From NCBI GenBank assembly GCA_018062515.1, contig JAGOSC010000011.1, positions 1 through 52,774 of the forward strand: DNA of 52,774 nucleotides. Direction: 5' to 3'. The DNA is from Candidatus Omnitrophota bacterium (GTDB lineage Bacteria; Omnitrophota; Gorgyraeia; Zapsychrales; Zapsychraceae). This document shows, one piece after another, positions 32,601 through 40,530 of this stretch (position 1 is the first letter of the stretch; each line of letters starts with the position of its first letter). The translations under genes were made by a program, and so were the position numbers. A model generated the notes under the pieces. It saw nothing but the letters and a program-made list of their open reading frames with translations. It searched no databases and had not been told where the DNA came from.

Positions 32601-33611
32601 TTAAAATTGCTCCAAGAATCTTTTATCGTTTTCATAAAATAATCGAATATCATTGATACCGTATTTAAGCATGGCCATCCGCTCGACGCCTAAACCAAAA
32701 GCCAGTCCCGTATATTTTCCCTTAGGATACCCGGCGAATTCAAACACTTTCGGATGAACCATTCCGCAGCCCATAATTTCCAACCATTCTTTTTTCCCAT
32801 CCTTCCAGGAAATATCAACCTCGGCGGATGGCTCGGTAAATGGAAAAAAGTGCGGACGAAAACGCATTTTAATATCGTTCCCAAAAAGTTTTTTACAAAA
32901 AGTTGTTAAAAGCCCCTTTAAATCAGAGAATTTAATATTTTCATCAACCAATAATCCTTCAATTTGATGAAACATAAATGAATGGCTCGCATCAACCGCA
33001 TCCGGACGATAGACTTTTCCCGGAATAATGACGGCCAGCGGCGGCTTATATTCTTTCATGATACGAATTTGGCCGGGAGATGTGTGGCTTCGAAGCAATA
33101 GATGTGCGTTCTTATCTTGAGGATCTTTAATATTGGTATAAAATGTATCAAATCCATCCCTCGACGGGTGATCGGCTGGAATATTTAATGCGGTAAAATT
33201 GTTATATTCCGTTTCAACCTCAGGTCCTTCTTGGATCACGAAGCCCAATTTCTCAAAGATGCCGCATATTTCCTCTATCGTTTGAGTCAATAAATGTTTA
33301 TGTCCGACAGGCTGGGCTATTCCGGGGAGAGTCAAATCAAAAATATTTTTATTCGCTGAGGTTTGGCTAGACTTAATTGTTTCTTTTCGTTCTTCGAGCA
33401 AAGTGTTAGCTAACAATTTGATTTCATTAACATTTTTCCCAATTAAAGGCTTTTCTTCCGACGAGGCTTGAGCTAAAGAGGCATAAATCTCTTGAATCAG
33501 TCCTTTTTTTCCAAGATATTTGATTCTGAATGTTTCAAATTCCTGCTCATTGGAAATCAATTTAACATCATTATTTATTTCCAATTTTATCTTTTCAAAA
33601 TCCCAAGTCAT
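32601..33611 (-). CDS. pheS: Phenylalanyl-tRNA synthetase alpha subunit
   Basis: 336 aa class II catalytic subunit, normal length (about 330). An N-terminal coiled coil precedes the core. Class II motif 2 falls in LLLRSHTSPGQIRIM and KVYRPDAVDASHSFMFHQIEG, and motif 3 in GLAFGLGVERMAMLKYGI near residue 312. It is followed 2 bp later by pheT. A strong hairpin lies between rplT and pheS, so pheST expression may be attenuated separately from the ribosomal genes. Confidence 0.97.
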   Translation of the reverse strand: MTWDFEKIKLEINNDVKLISNEQEFETFRIKYLGKKGLIQEIYASLAQASSEEKPLIGKNVNEIKLLANTLLEERKETIKSSQTSANKNIFDLTLPGIAQPVGHKHLLTQTIEEICGIFEKLGFVIQEGPEVETEYNNFTALNIPADHPSRDGFDTFYTNIKDPQDKNAHLLLRSHTSPGQIRIMKEYKPPLAVIIPGKVYRPDAVDASHSFMFHQIEGLLVDENIKFSDLKGLLTTFCKKLFGNDIKMRFRPHFFPFTEPSAEVDISWKDGKKEWLEIMGCGMVHPKVFEFAGYPKGKYTGLAFGLGVERMAMLKYGINDIRLFYENDKRFLEQF

Positions 33612-33638
33612 ATTTTTCTCTAATTTTGATTACAACAA

Positions 33639-33666
33639 AATTGGGCCCTAATATTTAGGGCCCAAT
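33639..33666 (-). terminator. Strong hairpin between rplT and pheS
   Basis: AATTGGGCCCTAA and TTAGGGCCCAATT form a stem of about 12 bp with a 2-3-base loop, followed on the minus strand by TTTTG. It probably terminates the rplT transcript partially or acts as a pheST attenuator. Confidence 0.75.
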
Positions 33667-33696
33667 TGGTTTTATTCTTAATAATTATGCATTAAC

Positions 33697-34098
33697 TTAT
33701 GCTTTTTGTTTCTTTACTTTAGCCGGGCTTTTTTCAGCTTTTGCAGCAATTGTATCCTTAGCAATGTCCACAAGCTTTTTAAAAGCGTCGGGCGAACTGA
33801 CCGCTAATTCAGCGATGATTTTTCGGTTCACTTCGATTTTAGAATCCGTTAAACCTTTAATAAATCGGCTATATTGAATGCCCGATTCTTTACAAGCCGC
33901 ATTGATGCGGATGATCCAAAGTCTTTTGAATTCTCGTTTTTTTACCTTTCGATCACGATATTCATAAACAAGCCCTTTGATCACCGTTCTTTTGGCTTGA
34001 AGATACCGTCGACTTCTGTGGCCGAAAAATCCTTTGGCGGCTTTTAATACGCGCTTTTTTCTTCTGTGCGAGGCAACAGACGTTTTAATCCTAACCAT
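33697..34098 (-). CDS. rplT: Ribosomal protein L20
   Basis: 133 aa; the core (ASHRRKKRVLKAAKGFFG through the helical C-terminal domain) matches L20, usually about 117 aa. The extra C-terminal residues form an Ala/Lys-rich tail (AAKAEKSPAKVKKQKA). L20 binds 23S rRNA early in 50S assembly and in other bacteria represses its own operon. Its ATG overlaps the rpmI stop by 8 bp. Order infC-rpmI-rplT is the universal IF3 operon. Confidence 0.97.
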   Translation of the reverse strand: MVRIKTSVASHRRKKRVLKAAKGFFGHRSRRYLQAKRTVIKGLVYEYRDRKVKKREFKRLWIIRINAACKESGIQYSRFIKGLTDSKIEVNRKIIAELAVSSPDAFKKLVDIAKDTIAAKAEKSPAKVKKQKA

Positions 34099-34288
34099 AC
34101 GGCAACAACCTCCTTATTCTTTTTGCATCCACGTTCGAAACATATCCGCCTTGGCGCAATTTTCTTTTTGATTTTCGACTCATTTTCCCTAAGATATGTC
34201 CTCGACCGGCGCTTCTCTTTTTTATCTTACCGGTTTTGGTAATCTTAAATCGCTTGGCAGCAGATTTATTTGTTTTTAATTTCGGCAT
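34091..34288 (-). CDS. rpmI: Ribosomal protein L35
   Basis: 65 aa, typical for L35: a basic protein starting MPKLKTNKSAAKRFKITKTG and ending with KRIRRLLPYG. It sits between infC (71 bp gap) and rplT (8 bp overlap) in the conserved IF3-L35-L20 operon. Translational coupling to rplT through the overlap is likely. Confidence 0.97.
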   Translation of the reverse strand: MPKLKTNKSAAKRFKITKTGKIKKRSAGRGHILGKMSRKSKRKLRQGGYVSNVDAKRIRRLLPYG

Positions 34289-34359
34289 TTTATCCTCTCT
34301 TTTTAACTTTTCATTACACGCATAAAAACGCTGTCATGGGATATCCCTGGTTCATATGC

Positions 34360-34881
34360 TTAACTTTTTTTTTCACCCGCCGGATTAAACAACACGGACA
34401 TAACTTTACCTTCCATTGACGGTGATTTCTCAGGCAGGCCGTGTTCGGCTATATCTTTAATTAATCGGTCTAATATTTCTTTCCCCAGATCTCTGTGCAT
34501 TAATTCGCGTCCGCGGAAAAACATATTGGCTTTTACTTTATCTTTCTTCTTTAAAAAATTGATGGCCTGTCTGAGCTTTATCTGATAATCAGATTCTCCG
34601 ATGTGCGGCTTCAATCTTATTTGTTTTAAATGTGTAATGTGTTGATTCTTCTTTATCCGCCGTTCTTTCTTCTCCTGATCATATTTAAACTTACTGTAAT
34701 CCATGATCCGACAAACGGGCGGGTTTGCCGTCGGGGCAATTTCGACCAAATCCAGTTCATGCTCTTTCGCTAAATCCAAGGCTCGGCTTAAAATAACCAC
34801 CCCTAACTGTTCTGCCTCAGGCCCTATAACTCTAACTTCCTGCGCTTTAATTCTTTCGTTAATTCTTGTAAACTTCTTAAT
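34360..34881 (-). CDS. infC: Translation initiation factor IF-3, AUU start
   Basis: 173 aa from an ATT at 34881-34879. The alternative GTG at 34887 directly abuts the Shine-Dalgarno GGAGG (34893-34889) and could not be used efficiently, while ATT is spaced 7 nt from it and begins MKKFTRINERI in register with other IF3 proteins. IF3 discriminates against non-canonical start codons, and infC in E. coli uses AUU for autoregulation; the same logic appears kept here. The N-domain (RVIGPEAEQLGV), basic linker and C-domain (VKANMFFRGRELMHRDLG) are all present. It follows thrS by 16 bp. Confidence 0.93.
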   Translation of the reverse strand: MKKFTRINERIKAQEVRVIGPEAEQLGVVILSRALDLAKEHELDLVEIAPTANPPVCRIMDYSKFKYDQEKKERRIKKNQHITHLKQIRLKPHIGESDYQIKLRQAINFLKKKDKVKANMFFRGRELMHRDLGKEILDRLIKDIAEHGLPEKSPSMEGKVMSVLFNPAGEKKS

Positions 34882-34888
34882 AGCCACA

Positions 34889-34893
34889 CCTCC
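34889..34893 (-). promoter_or_regulatory. Shine-Dalgarno that decides the infC start
   Basis: GGAGG on the minus strand. It is 7 nt from the ATT codon but 1 nt from the GTG codon, favouring AUU initiation. Confidence 0.8.
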
Positions 34894-34897
34894 GTAA

Positions 34898-36631
34898 TTA
34901 TTTTTTATCTTTTATTTCCGTTAACATTCGTTCAATCAACTCATTAATGGAAAACTGTTCAGTCGTATCCTGAGCAGCATATGTTCTAACCGAAACTTTT
35001 TGTTCTTGCGCTTCTTTGTCGCCGATGATTATCAAATACGGTATTTTCTTTATCGTTCCTTCTCTGATTTTCTTGCCTAAGCTCTCATTACGCTGATCAA
35101 TTATAACCCTAAATTTTTTATTTTGTAAATTCTCTTTTATACTCTGGGCAAAAGCCACTTGATCATCATTGATCGGAATAACCATAATTTGTGTCGGCGC
35201 TAACCATAAAGGAAATGCACCGGCATAATGTTCAATTAATGTTCCGATAAATCGCTCAACGCTTCCTAAAATAGCCCGATGAATCATAATCGGACGAACT
35301 CTATTTCCTTCCTCATTTACATAAACCAAATCGAATCGTTCCGGTAAAGAAAAATCACATTGTATAGTGGCACATTGCCATTCACGATTTAAAGCGTCTC
35401 TTAATTTAAAATCTATTTTTGGACCGTAAAATGCGCCATCGCCTTCATTGATTTTAAAGTTTATATTTTTTTCTTCCAATGACTGCTTCAATACCTTGGT
35501 CGCATGATCCCAATTTTTTTGTTCACCGATAAAATTTTCGGGCTGCGTGCTTAATTCGATTTGAATATCTTTAAATCCAAAATCATTGGAAATACTAAAA
35601 ACAAAATCGATAACGCTCTTGATTTCATCCTTAAGCTGATCTTCTCGACAATATATGTGAGCGTCATCCTGAGTAAAGCCTCGAACACGCAATAAACCGT
35701 GCAATACTCCGGCCTTTTCTTGACGATAAACCGTTCCTAATTCAAAAAACCGAATCGGTAATTCCCGATAAGATCGCACCTTTGAATTGTAAATAAGGTT
35801 ATGACCAGGGCAATTCATCGGCTTAACTGCATACTCTTCATTATCAATATCAAGATAATACATATTTTCTCGATAGTGCCCTGAATGGCCGCTTTGATCC
35901 CACAATTTTCCTCGCAATAGATGCGGGGTCATGACTAAATCATATCCGCGTTTCATGTTTTCTTCGCGAATATAGGTCTCAATAATATTCCTTAAAGTTG
36001 CCCCCGCGGGTGGATAAAAAATCAATCCCGCCCCCGCTGACTCCTGGTAAATATTATAAAGATCAAGTTGCGGACCTAACTTACGGTGATCACGCTTTTG
36101 AGCTTCCTCTAAAAGTTTCAAATGTGCGTCGAGCTCTTCTTGAGAAAAAAACGCTGTTCCGTAAATACGCTGGAGCTGCGGCCTATTAACGTCACCGCGC
36201 CAATAAGCGCCGGCAACGGACAACAATTTAAATGCTTTAATCGTTCCGGCATTTTCAATATGCGGTCCTTTGCATAAATCCAACCACTCTTCACCCGTGT
36301 GGTAAATGGAAACTTGATCATCTTCTAAATTTTCAATGAGCTCAACCTTATAAGGTTGTTCTTTTTCTTTGAAAAACGAAATCGCCTCTAACCTAGGCAT
36401 AAACGTCTGCTTGAACGCAGGCTTGCGTTCAATAATTTTACGCATACGTTTTTCTATTTTTCTCAGATCTTGATCAGAAAATGGTTCTTTCTTATCAAAA
36501 TCGTAATAGAAACCGTTCTCAATGGCCGGGCCTATCGTTACTTTTGTTTCAGGCCAAATTTCTTGAACGGCCTGAGCCATAATATGCGAACAGCTATGCC
36601 TTAATTTGTCTAAATCGGTTTTACATTCCAT
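34898..36631 (-). CDS. thrS: Threonyl-tRNA synthetase lacking the TGS domain
   Basis: 577 aa from the ATG at 36631 (MECKTDLDKLRH); E. coli ThrS is 642 aa. The protein begins at the N2 editing domain (HSCSH, an HxxxH site, residues 11-15), so the N-terminal TGS domain is absent. The class II catalytic core follows with MNCPGHNLIY (zinc-ligand Cys), VRGFTQDDAHIYC and motif 3 HRAILGSVERFIGTLIEHY, then the C-terminal anticodon domain (VIPINDDQ...). The start overlaps the stop of the upstream DUF2059 gene by 11 bp with no Shine-Dalgarno, suggesting coupled translation. A longer frame to 36673 only copies that gene's region. Confidence 0.95.
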   Translation of the reverse strand: MECKTDLDKLRHSCSHIMAQAVQEIWPETKVTIGPAIENGFYYDFDKKEPFSDQDLRKIEKRMRKIIERKPAFKQTFMPRLEAISFFKEKEQPYKVELIENLEDDQVSIYHTGEEWLDLCKGPHIENAGTIKAFKLLSVAGAYWRGDVNRPQLQRIYGTAFFSQEELDAHLKLLEEAQKRDHRKLGPQLDLYNIYQESAGAGLIFYPPAGATLRNIIETYIREENMKRGYDLVMTPHLLRGKLWDQSGHSGHYRENMYYLDIDNEEYAVKPMNCPGHNLIYNSKVRSYRELPIRFFELGTVYRQEKAGVLHGLLRVRGFTQDDAHIYCREDQLKDEIKSVIDFVFSISNDFGFKDIQIELSTQPENFIGEQKNWDHATKVLKQSLEEKNINFKINEGDGAFYGPKIDFKLRDALNREWQCATIQCDFSLPERFDLVYVNEEGNRVRPIMIHRAILGSVERFIGTLIEHYAGAFPLWLAPTQIMVIPINDDQVAFAQSIKENLQNKKFRVIIDQRNESLGKKIREGTIKKIPYLIIIGDKEAQEQKVSVRTYAAQDTTEQFSINELIERMLTEIKDKK

Positions 36632-37241
36632 TCGCAGGAGCTGCAGCTTCTGGCGCTGGTACTGCGGCACCATCAGCCGGCATTGCCGCTTCTGGAGCTA
36701 CAGGTACTGCATCAGATTGAAAATATTTTTTTTCTTCTGGAGTTAATGATGCTTCAAATTTTTCCCATTCAGCCATCATGGTTTGTTGAATTTCTGGCTG
36801 TTTTTCTAACAATTTGGCTTGACCGATTTCCATGCCCTTCGCAAATAATTCCGGAAGTTGGTCGACCAATTTTTTCCCTAGGTCACTTTCATAAAATTTA
36901 ATTAATTCATCCATTTCTTCTTCAGTAAAGGCTGTGGAGTAGGCACCAACGAACTCGCCTTTAATTGTATCCCAATTGGTTGCCTGAGCAATAAGGTCAA
37001 ATTGTTTATCAAAAATAGCTTCCATTCTCTGAACTAAATCCGGAGGTAAGTTAGAAGATGTAAGTTGGCTTTTGGCCGTCATTTTCATTCGATCGTTGGT
37101 CGCGGCCATTTGCTGATCGACTTTTAACAAACTTAGAAGTTTTTCAGTTTTTACTGTTTTTGAAGCTTCATCGCAAAAACCCTGAGTAGCGACAAAACTG
37201 ACCATCAAAACCATGAACATCCGAACTAAATGTAATTTCAT
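36621..37241 (-). CDS. DUF2059-type exported protein
   Basis: 206 aa. A signal peptide (about residues 1-23, cleavage after GFC or nearby) precedes a helical DUF2059-like domain (about 30-165), recognisable by FTEEEMDELIKFYESDLGKK. An Ala/Pro-rich tail follows (about 175-206). Probably periplasmic; the function of the family is not established. The ATG lies 20 bp downstream of tRNA-Val with GAGGAG as Shine-Dalgarno, so it may be read from the tRNA transcript. Its 3' end overlaps thrS. Confidence 0.82.
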   Translation of the reverse strand: MKLHLVRMFMVLMVSFVATQGFCDEASKTVKTEKLLSLLKVDQQMAATNDRMKMTAKSQLTSSNLPPDLVQRMEAIFDKQFDLIAQATNWDTIKGEFVGAYSTAFTEEEMDELIKFYESDLGKKLVDQLPELFAKGMEIGQAKLLEKQPEIQQTMMAEWEKFEASLTPEEKKYFQSDAVPVAPEAAMPADGAAVPAPEAAAPANGM

Positions 37242-37260
37242 CTTTTTCTCCTCATTTTGT

Positions 37261-37338
37261 TGGTGGACCCGAGAGGGCTCGAACCTCTGACCTTTACCAT
37301 GTCAAGGTAACACTCTAACCAACTGAGCTACGGGTCCA
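37261..37338 (-). tRNA. tRNA-Val (GAC)
   Basis: Cloverleaf on the minus strand: acceptor TGGACCC/GGGTCCA, D-arm GCTCAGTTGGTTAGAGT, anticodon stem TTACC/GGTAA around loop TTGACAT (anticodon GAC), T-arm AGAGGTTCGAGCCCTCT. The 3' CCA is encoded. Confidence 0.95.
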
Positions 37339-37379
37339 ATAAAGTTAAATAACTTTTTGCTTAGAGATTACTGTTTCCG

Positions 37380-37407
37380 AAAAAATGCTCTGTCTTGACT
37401 AGACAGA
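37380..37407 (-). terminator. Small hairpin with T-run after tRNA-Leu
   Basis: TCTGTC and GACAGA (6 bp, 7-nt loop) immediately follow the tRNA-Leu 3' end on the minus strand, with TTTTTT 3 nt further on. Weak terminator or processing stem. Confidence 0.4.
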
Positions 37408-37408
37408 A

Positions 37409-37491
37409 TGGGCAAGGTGGGAGTTGAACCCACACAGCCTTACGGCCATTGGATTTTAAGTCCAACGTGTATGCCATTCCACCACTTGCCC
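37409..37491 (-). tRNA. tRNA-Leu (TAA)
   Basis: Minus strand, acceptor GGGCAAG/CTTGCCC with discriminator A, anticodon stem TTGGA/TCCAA around CTTAAAA (anticodon TAA), a long variable arm (TGGCCGTAAGGCTG) and a T-arm GTGGGTTCAACTCCCAC. CCA is not encoded (the next bases are TTC). Confidence 0.95.
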
Positions 37492-37504
37492 AATATATTT
37501 TATA

Positions 37505-37579
37505 TGGAGGCGTGGACCGGAATCGAACCGGTGAATAAAGGCTTTGCAGGCCTCCGCCTTACCACTTGGCTACCACGCC
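37505..37579 (-). tRNA. tRNA-Cys (GCA)
   Basis: Minus strand, acceptor GGCGTGG/CCACGCC with discriminator U (the Cys identity base) and encoded CCA. Anticodon loop CTGCAAA gives GCA. First of three tRNAs in transcription order Cys-Leu-Val. Confidence 0.95.
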
Positions 37580-37618
37580 AATATCTAACACAAACGTCCC
37601 AAAATTATTACGTTTGTA

Positions 37619-38161
37619 TTATTTCAAAAAATCTAAAATGGTCTTGATAATTGTTTGTTCATCAGCAATGTGCCCATCACCGACAACACCACAAGCTAAT
37701 TTACCTTTAACCGGATCAATAAATTTCACGCCGTGTTTTTTTAATTTCGTACAATTATCTTGAACAATTTTATTTTGATACATTTCCGTATTCATCGCTG
37801 GAGCTAAAAATATAGGGGCTTTCGTTCCTAAAGCGATACATGTCAAAAGATCATCGGCTAAGCCATTGGATAATTTTCCAATAATATCCGCCGTTGCCGG
37901 CGCAATGAGTAAGGCGTCCGCCTCGCTCGCTAAATCAATATGCGGCATTTTTCCGTCGAAAGAGCCGTCAAACATCGACGTATAAACTTTTTCGCCGCTT
38001 AAACTGGATAATGTCAAAGGGGTTATAAAGTTTTCGGCCGTCTTCGTCATAACAACCGATACTCTTAACCCCTTTTCAATTAACGCTCTGGTAATATCTG
38101 CTGATCGATAAGCGGCTATACTGCCCGTAACACCTAAAATAATTCTTCGTTTTTTTATCAC
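37619..38161 (-). CDS. coaC: Phosphopantothenoylcysteine decarboxylase, single domain
   Basis: 180 aa flavoprotein matching only the CoaC half of the usual CoaBC (Dfp) fusion (about 400 aa). Motifs: GVTGSIAAYRS (residues 10-20), APATADIIGKLSNGLADDLL, the PAMNTEMY substrate motif and the LACGVVGDG loop with the catalytic Cys. It makes 4'-phosphopantetheine from phosphopantothenoylcysteine in CoA synthesis. The CoaB synthetase half is not in this window. It follows rpoZ by 21 bp in the common gmk-rpoZ-coaBC order. Confidence 0.92.
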   Translation of the reverse strand: MIKKRRIILGVTGSIAAYRSADITRALIEKGLRVSVVMTKTAENFITPLTLSSLSGEKVYTSMFDGSFDGKMPHIDLASEADALLIAPATADIIGKLSNGLADDLLTCIALGTKAPIFLAPAMNTEMYQNKIVQDNCTKLKKHGVKFIDPVKGKLACGVVGDGHIADEQTIIKTILDFLK

Positions 38162-38182
38162 TTGATTTACTTTTATTCACTT

Positions 38183-38422
38183 TTAATTCTTATTTTTACT
38201 TTTCTTCATTTCTTCTCGAACTGCTGCCGCGCCGACCGTCTCAATCTTTCCTTGATAAATTTCTTCTAAAGCAATGGATGTTAATTTATCTGTTGATGGA
38301 GATTTAATAAGATGTGGTTTACCATCCGCCAATTCCAAAGCTCTCATGGAGGCCATTCGCACTAATTGATATACACTATATCCGGATTTTGGCAAAAGTT
38401 CTTCTATTGGTTGTTGGGCCAT
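38183..38422 (-). CDS. rpoZ: RNA polymerase omega subunit
   Basis: 79 aa. The pattern YSVYQLVRMASMRALELADGKP followed by KLTSIALEEIYQGKI is the omega core. It assists assembly of the beta' subunit. It lies between gmk and coaC as in many bacteria. The Shine-Dalgarno GGAGG is about 9 nt before the ATG. Its promoter and a terminator-like hairpin overlap in the 190-bp upstream gap. Confidence 0.92.
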   Translation of the reverse strand: MAQQPIEELLPKSGYSVYQLVRMASMRALELADGKPHLIKSPSTDKLTSIALEEIYQGKIETVGAAAVREEMKKSKNKN

Positions 38423-38469
38423 TCAAATAACCTCCTATCAGTCATTAATAAATATAAATAAGTTTATAT

Positions 38470-38501
38470 AAAAAAACCTATTATAGTAAAAATATAATAG
38501 G
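38470..38501 (-). terminator. Terminator-like hairpin upstream of rpoZ
   Basis: CCTATTATA and TATAATAGG (9 bp, 7-nt loop), followed on the minus strand by seven Ts. It would end the gmk transcript. It overlaps the start point of the predicted rpoZ promoter. Confidence 0.75.
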
Positions 38502-38505
38502 GAAT

Positions 38506-38534
38506 AATTTAACATACCAACCGTTGAATGTCAA
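38506..38534 (-). promoter_or_regulatory. Promoter upstream of rpoZ
   Basis: Minus strand TTGACA (38534-38529), 17-nt spacer, TAAATT (38511-38506). Transcription would start near 38499, at the edge of the hairpin, so the full stem would not form in its RNA. The remaining gap is AT-rich, with a partly symmetric A/T tract at about 38556-38580. Confidence 0.55.
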
Positions 38535-38612
38535 AAAGAAAGTTCTGGGATAGAATTAAAATATATTTTTTAAATATATGAATTTACTATAGTTATGAAA
38601 CCCCTTCTAGTT

Positions 38613-39188
38613 TTAACTTCCTGTGTGAGCATTAATAATGCTATTAAGTTTATTTTGAGCTTGGACTAAATTGTCATTAACAATGACATAATTGTAATTA
38701 TCCACTTCTTTCAATTCATTTTTAACGCGTTTTAGACGTTTTTCTATCGTTTTCAAATCCTCCGAGCCTCTCATGATCAATCTCTTTTTTAAATCCTCAA
38801 TCGTTAAGGTCATAATAAAGATTTTAATGGCCGCGGGATATTTTTTGACAACATTTTTGGCACCTTTAACGTCAATACACAGCAAAACGTTTTTTCCCGA
38901 GGATCTTAAATCACGCACCGTTTTAGATAATGTCCCGTAATAATTGCCAAAAAATTTTTCATATTCCAGAAAATGCCCGGCCTTTATTTTATACATAAAC
39001 ATTTTACGGCTTACAAAAATGTAATCCTTTTTATGAACCTCGCCCGGCCTTTTCGGTCTGGTCGTGACGGATATAGATTTGACCAAACTTTTATTTTTAT
39101 TCAAAAGATCTTTATATAACGTGGTTTTACCCGAACCGGACGGCCCAGATAAAATAATGATTTTCCCATTGCTCTTAGAGATGGACAT
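38613..39188 (-). CDS. gmk: Guanylate kinase
   Basis: 191 aa, normal length. It phosphorylates GMP to GDP with ATP. P-loop GPSGSGKTTLYKDL (residues 15-28), GMP-binding SVTTRPKRPGEVHKKDYIFVS, and the FLEYEKFFGNYYGT region are all intact. It lies 20 bp after yicC and upstream of rpoZ, the conserved yicC-gmk-rpoZ order. Confidence 0.96.
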   Translation of the reverse strand: MSISKSNGKIIILSGPSGSGKTTLYKDLLNKNKSLVKSISVTTRPKRPGEVHKKDYIFVSRKMFMYKIKAGHFLEYEKFFGNYYGTLSKTVRDLRSSGKNVLLCIDVKGAKNVVKKYPAAIKIFIMTLTIEDLKKRLIMRGSEDLKTIEKRLKRVKNELKEVDNYNYVIVNDNLVQAQNKLNSIINAHTGS

Positions 39189-39208
39189 GTGGATTTTAAA
39201 TTCTTAGG

Positions 39209-40030
39209 CTATTCTATATTTTGGGCTTGTTCGCGGATTTTTTCAATCTTGCTTTTCAAGTCGATCACTGCATTGGAGACAATGGTATCTTGTAGCTTGG
39301 AACCGATGGTATTGGATTCTCTTTGCATTTCTTGAGCAATAAAATCAACGTTCTTCCCGACGGAAGATTTATTCTTTAACATCAACTTGACTTCGACAAT
39401 ATAATGCTTTAATCGTGAAACTTCTTCATTCACATCATTACTTTTTTGATAAGAAGAATATTCTTCATCCGTCAATTTGCTTTTATTTTCTTTTAACAAA
39501 TCTTTGGATTTCTTTTGAATAACTTGTATTTGCTCACTCATTTTTTGCAACTGGCTGCCGATGTCTGCCGAAAGACTTTGGCCTTCGCTTTTTCGCATAA
39601 CTTCATGGGCCATCAATGCCTTGAGAAGACTTTTATTTATACTTGCCCAAACTTGCTCGGGATATACCATGGTTTCTTTTATTTCAAATACTCCAGGCAA
39701 CTTTATAATGTCGGATAAAGTTAAATCATTTTTTAAATTTGTTTCTTTTCCTAATTGATTTGCATAACTTAAATATTTTTTAACTACGGCTTTATGAAAC
39801 ACAATCGTTTGACTCGGCTTATCGGTAATTTTTATCGATATCGTCACTCGTCCACGTTTAACATATTTCTGAACAAGCTGACGTATTTTCTGTTCGATCG
39901 AACCGAAACCAATCGGTAGAAAAAAATTAATATCCAAGTAACGATGGTTAAGACTTTTGATTTCAATCATGGCTTTCATCTCGCCAGTTGACACCTGAGC
40001 ACTTCCAAATCCCGTCATGCCTTTTATCAT
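39209..40030 (-). CDS. yicC: YicC-family endoribonuclease
   Basis: 273 aa from the ATG at 40030 (MIKGMTGFGSA, the family-typical start), whose ATGA overlaps the ndk stop; the frame's upstream ATG at 40036 lies inside ndk. The N-terminal YicC domain has the characteristic EIKSLNHRYLDI motif (residues about 24-35) and the C-terminal DUF1732 domain ends SKIEKIREQAQNIE. YicC proteins have been described as endoribonucleases. Positioned directly before gmk, as usual. Confidence 0.93.
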   Translation of the reverse strand: MIKGMTGFGSAQVSTGEMKAMIEIKSLNHRYLDINFFLPIGFGSIEQKIRQLVQKYVKRGRVTISIKITDKPSQTIVFHKAVVKKYLSYANQLGKETNLKNDLTLSDIIKLPGVFEIKETMVYPEQVWASINKSLLKALMAHEVMRKSEGQSLSADIGSQLQKMSEQIQVIQKKSKDLLKENKSKLTDEEYSSYQKSNDVNEEVSRLKHYIVEVKLMLKNKSSVGKNVDFIAQEMQRESNTIGSKLQDTIVSNAVIDLKSKIEKIREQAQNIE

Positions 40031-40530
40031 TTCCATATCCGTTTTTTTTGATTAGATATTTTCACTAAAGAAGTGGGGTATAATTGACCTGCAATTTCCT
40101 GGGGTTCAAACCAAAGTTGAATTTCTCTTTTGGCTTCTTTTTTGTCCGACGATACATGGACGACATTTTCATATAAGCCTTTAGTCGTAATACGGCCATA
40201 ACATCCGCGAACACTGAAAGGATGTGCCTCCTCGGGATTTGTGGCTCCGGCTATTTTGCGGCACTTTTTTAAAGCGCCTTCGCCATAATAAATGACGGCT
40301 AAAATTTCTTTTCTTTTATAACCAACCCCAAGGAAATAATCGATAACGCCTTCAAAAAAAGGCTCGCTCTTGATGTGGTCATAATGTTTTTCAGCTATTT
40401 CCCGCGTTGCTCTTCTGATCTTTATGGCAATGATCTCTAAATCCGCTTCGGAAAATTTTGAAAAAATAGCTCCGAGTAAGCCTTTACTGATACCGTCTGG
40501 TTTAATAATAACTAAAACTGGTTCTTTCAT
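40027..40530 (-). CDS. ndk: Nucleoside diphosphate kinase
   Basis: 167 aa, slightly longer than the usual 140-150. It starts EPVLVIIKPDGISKGL (the KPD motif). The catalytic histidine region, usually NxxHGSDS, here reads NVVHVSSDKKEAKREI near residue 124, so the His is kept but the Gly is Val. VRGCYGR replaces the usual IRGxF/YG. An insertion occurs around IAEKHYDHIKSEPFFEGVIDYF. It exchanges terminal phosphates between nucleotides through a phosphohistidine. ATGA overlaps join it to parB upstream and yicC downstream. Confidence 0.88.
   Translation of the reverse strand: MKEPVLVIIKPDGISKGLLGAIFSKFSEADLEIIAIKIRRATREIAEKHYDHIKSEPFFEGVIDYFLGVGYKRKEILAVIYYGEGALKKCRKIAGATNPEEAHPFSVRGCYGRITTKGLYENVVHVSSDKKEAKREIQLWFEPQEIAGQLYPTSLVKISNQKKRIWK

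Noticed and set aside
36632..36673. Longer N-terminus for ThrRS starting at 36673
   Set aside because: The extra 14 residues overlap the coding sequence of the DUF2059 gene and do not resemble ThrRS.
37590..37617. Terminator between coaC and tRNA-Cys (ACAAACGT/ACGTTTGT hairpin)
   Set aside because: The 8-bp stem has no T-run on either side; it may be structural but cannot be called a terminator.
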